Positions 5,620 through 6,010 of a stretch of 6,010 nt of DNA are shown piece by piece. The position numbers were made by a program, and so were the translations under genes. Within the stretch, counting starts at the first letter, position 1; every line of letters begins with the position of its first letter. The notes under the pieces are model-generated. The model saw only the letters and a list, made by a program, of their open reading frames with translations. It searched no databases and was not told the origin of the DNA. The stretch comes from an uncultured Collinsella sp. (lineage in GTDB: Bacteria; Actinomycetota; Coriobacteriia; Coriobacteriales; Coriobacteriaceae). The DNA is taken from assembly GCA_958407085.1 (NCBI GenBank), contig CATYHY010000091.1, positions 1 through 6,010 on the forward strand, in the 5' to 3' direction.

Positions 5620-6010
5620 ATGTCCCATACCGCCGCTCCCAAGGTTGCTTTTATTTTCGATTGCGACGGCACGCTGGTTAATAGCACCCCCGTCTGGGGC
5701 TATGCTCAGCCCGAGTTATTGCACCGCCACGGGATTGACGTGACAGTCGACGATTTTGCACAGTTTGAGCATTTGTCCCTCGAGGACGAGTGCCAGGCCT
5801 ACCACGACACCTGGGGCATTGGCGCAAATGGTGAGGAGCTGTATCGCGAGCTGGGCGAGATTTTGATCGATGGCTACTCCAAGGTGCCGCCGCGCAAGGG
5901 GCTCCTGGCATTTTTGGAGCAGGCGAAGGCGGCGGGTATTGCCATGTGCGTGGCTACGTCCACGCCGGCCGAGCTGGTGCAGTCCGCGCTCGCTGGTGCC
6001 GGGCTCGACG
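5620..6010 (+). CDS. HAD-superfamily hydrolase (subfamily IA-like), N-terminal part
   Basis: This is probably a cytoplasmic, magnesium-dependent phosphatase or phosphomutase acting on a small phosphorylated metabolite. The first 130 codons are present and the gene runs off the right edge. HAD motif I is FIFDCDGTLVNS (11-22), with D14 as the expected nucleophile and D16 as the acid/base. A helical cap region follows (about 24-88), and motif II is in VATSTPAEL (111-119), with Thr113/Ser114 at the conserved hydroxyl position. Motifs III and IV lie outside the window. STPVW after motif I resembles the SEPLW-type sequence of sugar-phosphate phosphatases and beta-phosphoglucomutase relatives, but the substrate cannot be named. 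It is divergent from glgB and may share its regulatory region. Links to glucose-phosphate metabolism are inferred from position only. Confidence 0.88.
   Translation, partial: MSHTAAPKVAFIFDCDGTLVNSTPVWGYAQPELLHRHGIDVTVDDFAQFEHLSLEDECQAYHDTWGIGANGEELYRELGEILIDGYSKVPPRKGLLAFLEQAKAAGIAMCVATSTPAELVQSALAGAGLD

Overview
The window is a glycogen-metabolism locus from a moderately GC-rich bacterium. Three genes lie head to tail on the minus strand, so they are transcribed from high to low coordinates: glgB (branching enzyme), glgP (glycogen phosphorylase) and glgC (ADP-glucose pyrophosphorylase, cut by the left window edge). A divergent plus-strand gene for a HAD-family phosphohydrolase starts at 5620 and is cut by the right edge. 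Gene content, the Firmicutes/Actinobacteria-like GlgC and GlgP motifs, GC-biased codon use and AAGGA-type ribosome binding sites suggest a gut actinobacterium of the class Coriobacteriia (Collinsella-like). That assignment is inference from impression, not from a search.

Layout. 1-397: 5' part of glgC (minus). 398-504: spacer with two short hairpins and the glgC ribosome binding site. 505-2931: complete glgP (minus). 2932-3047: spacer with a GC-rich hairpin and a 12-bp palindrome. 3048-5273: glgB (minus, GTG start preferred). 5274-5619: divergent intergenic region with inverted repeats, a consensus TTGACA box inside a 9-bp-arm inverted repeat, and a TATAAA box facing glgB. 5620-6010: start of the HAD gene (plus).

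How the genes work together. GlgC makes ADP-glucose from glucose-1-phosphate and ATP. A glycogen synthase, not in this window, would polymerise it. GlgB adds alpha-1,6 branches. GlgP removes outer-chain glucose as glucose-1-phosphate. Synthesis and mobilisation genes therefore appear to share one transcript. Spacers of about 107 and 116 bp with hairpins leave room for differential expression inside the operon.

The most notable points are: (i) GlgB carries lysine/alanine/proline-rich, histone-H1-like tails at both ends; (ii) the C-terminal tail is interrupted at an A6 run, and reading with one fewer A would continue the same low-complexity tail for 17 residues to a TAA at 3028-3026; (iii) the usually conserved GH13 region I histidine of GlgB is glycine; (iv) the divergent promoter region has a repeated TGGTAAAAC / GTTTTACCA half-site that looks like an operator for an unidentified regulator. 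No mobile element, CRISPR array, tRNA or rRNA was seen.
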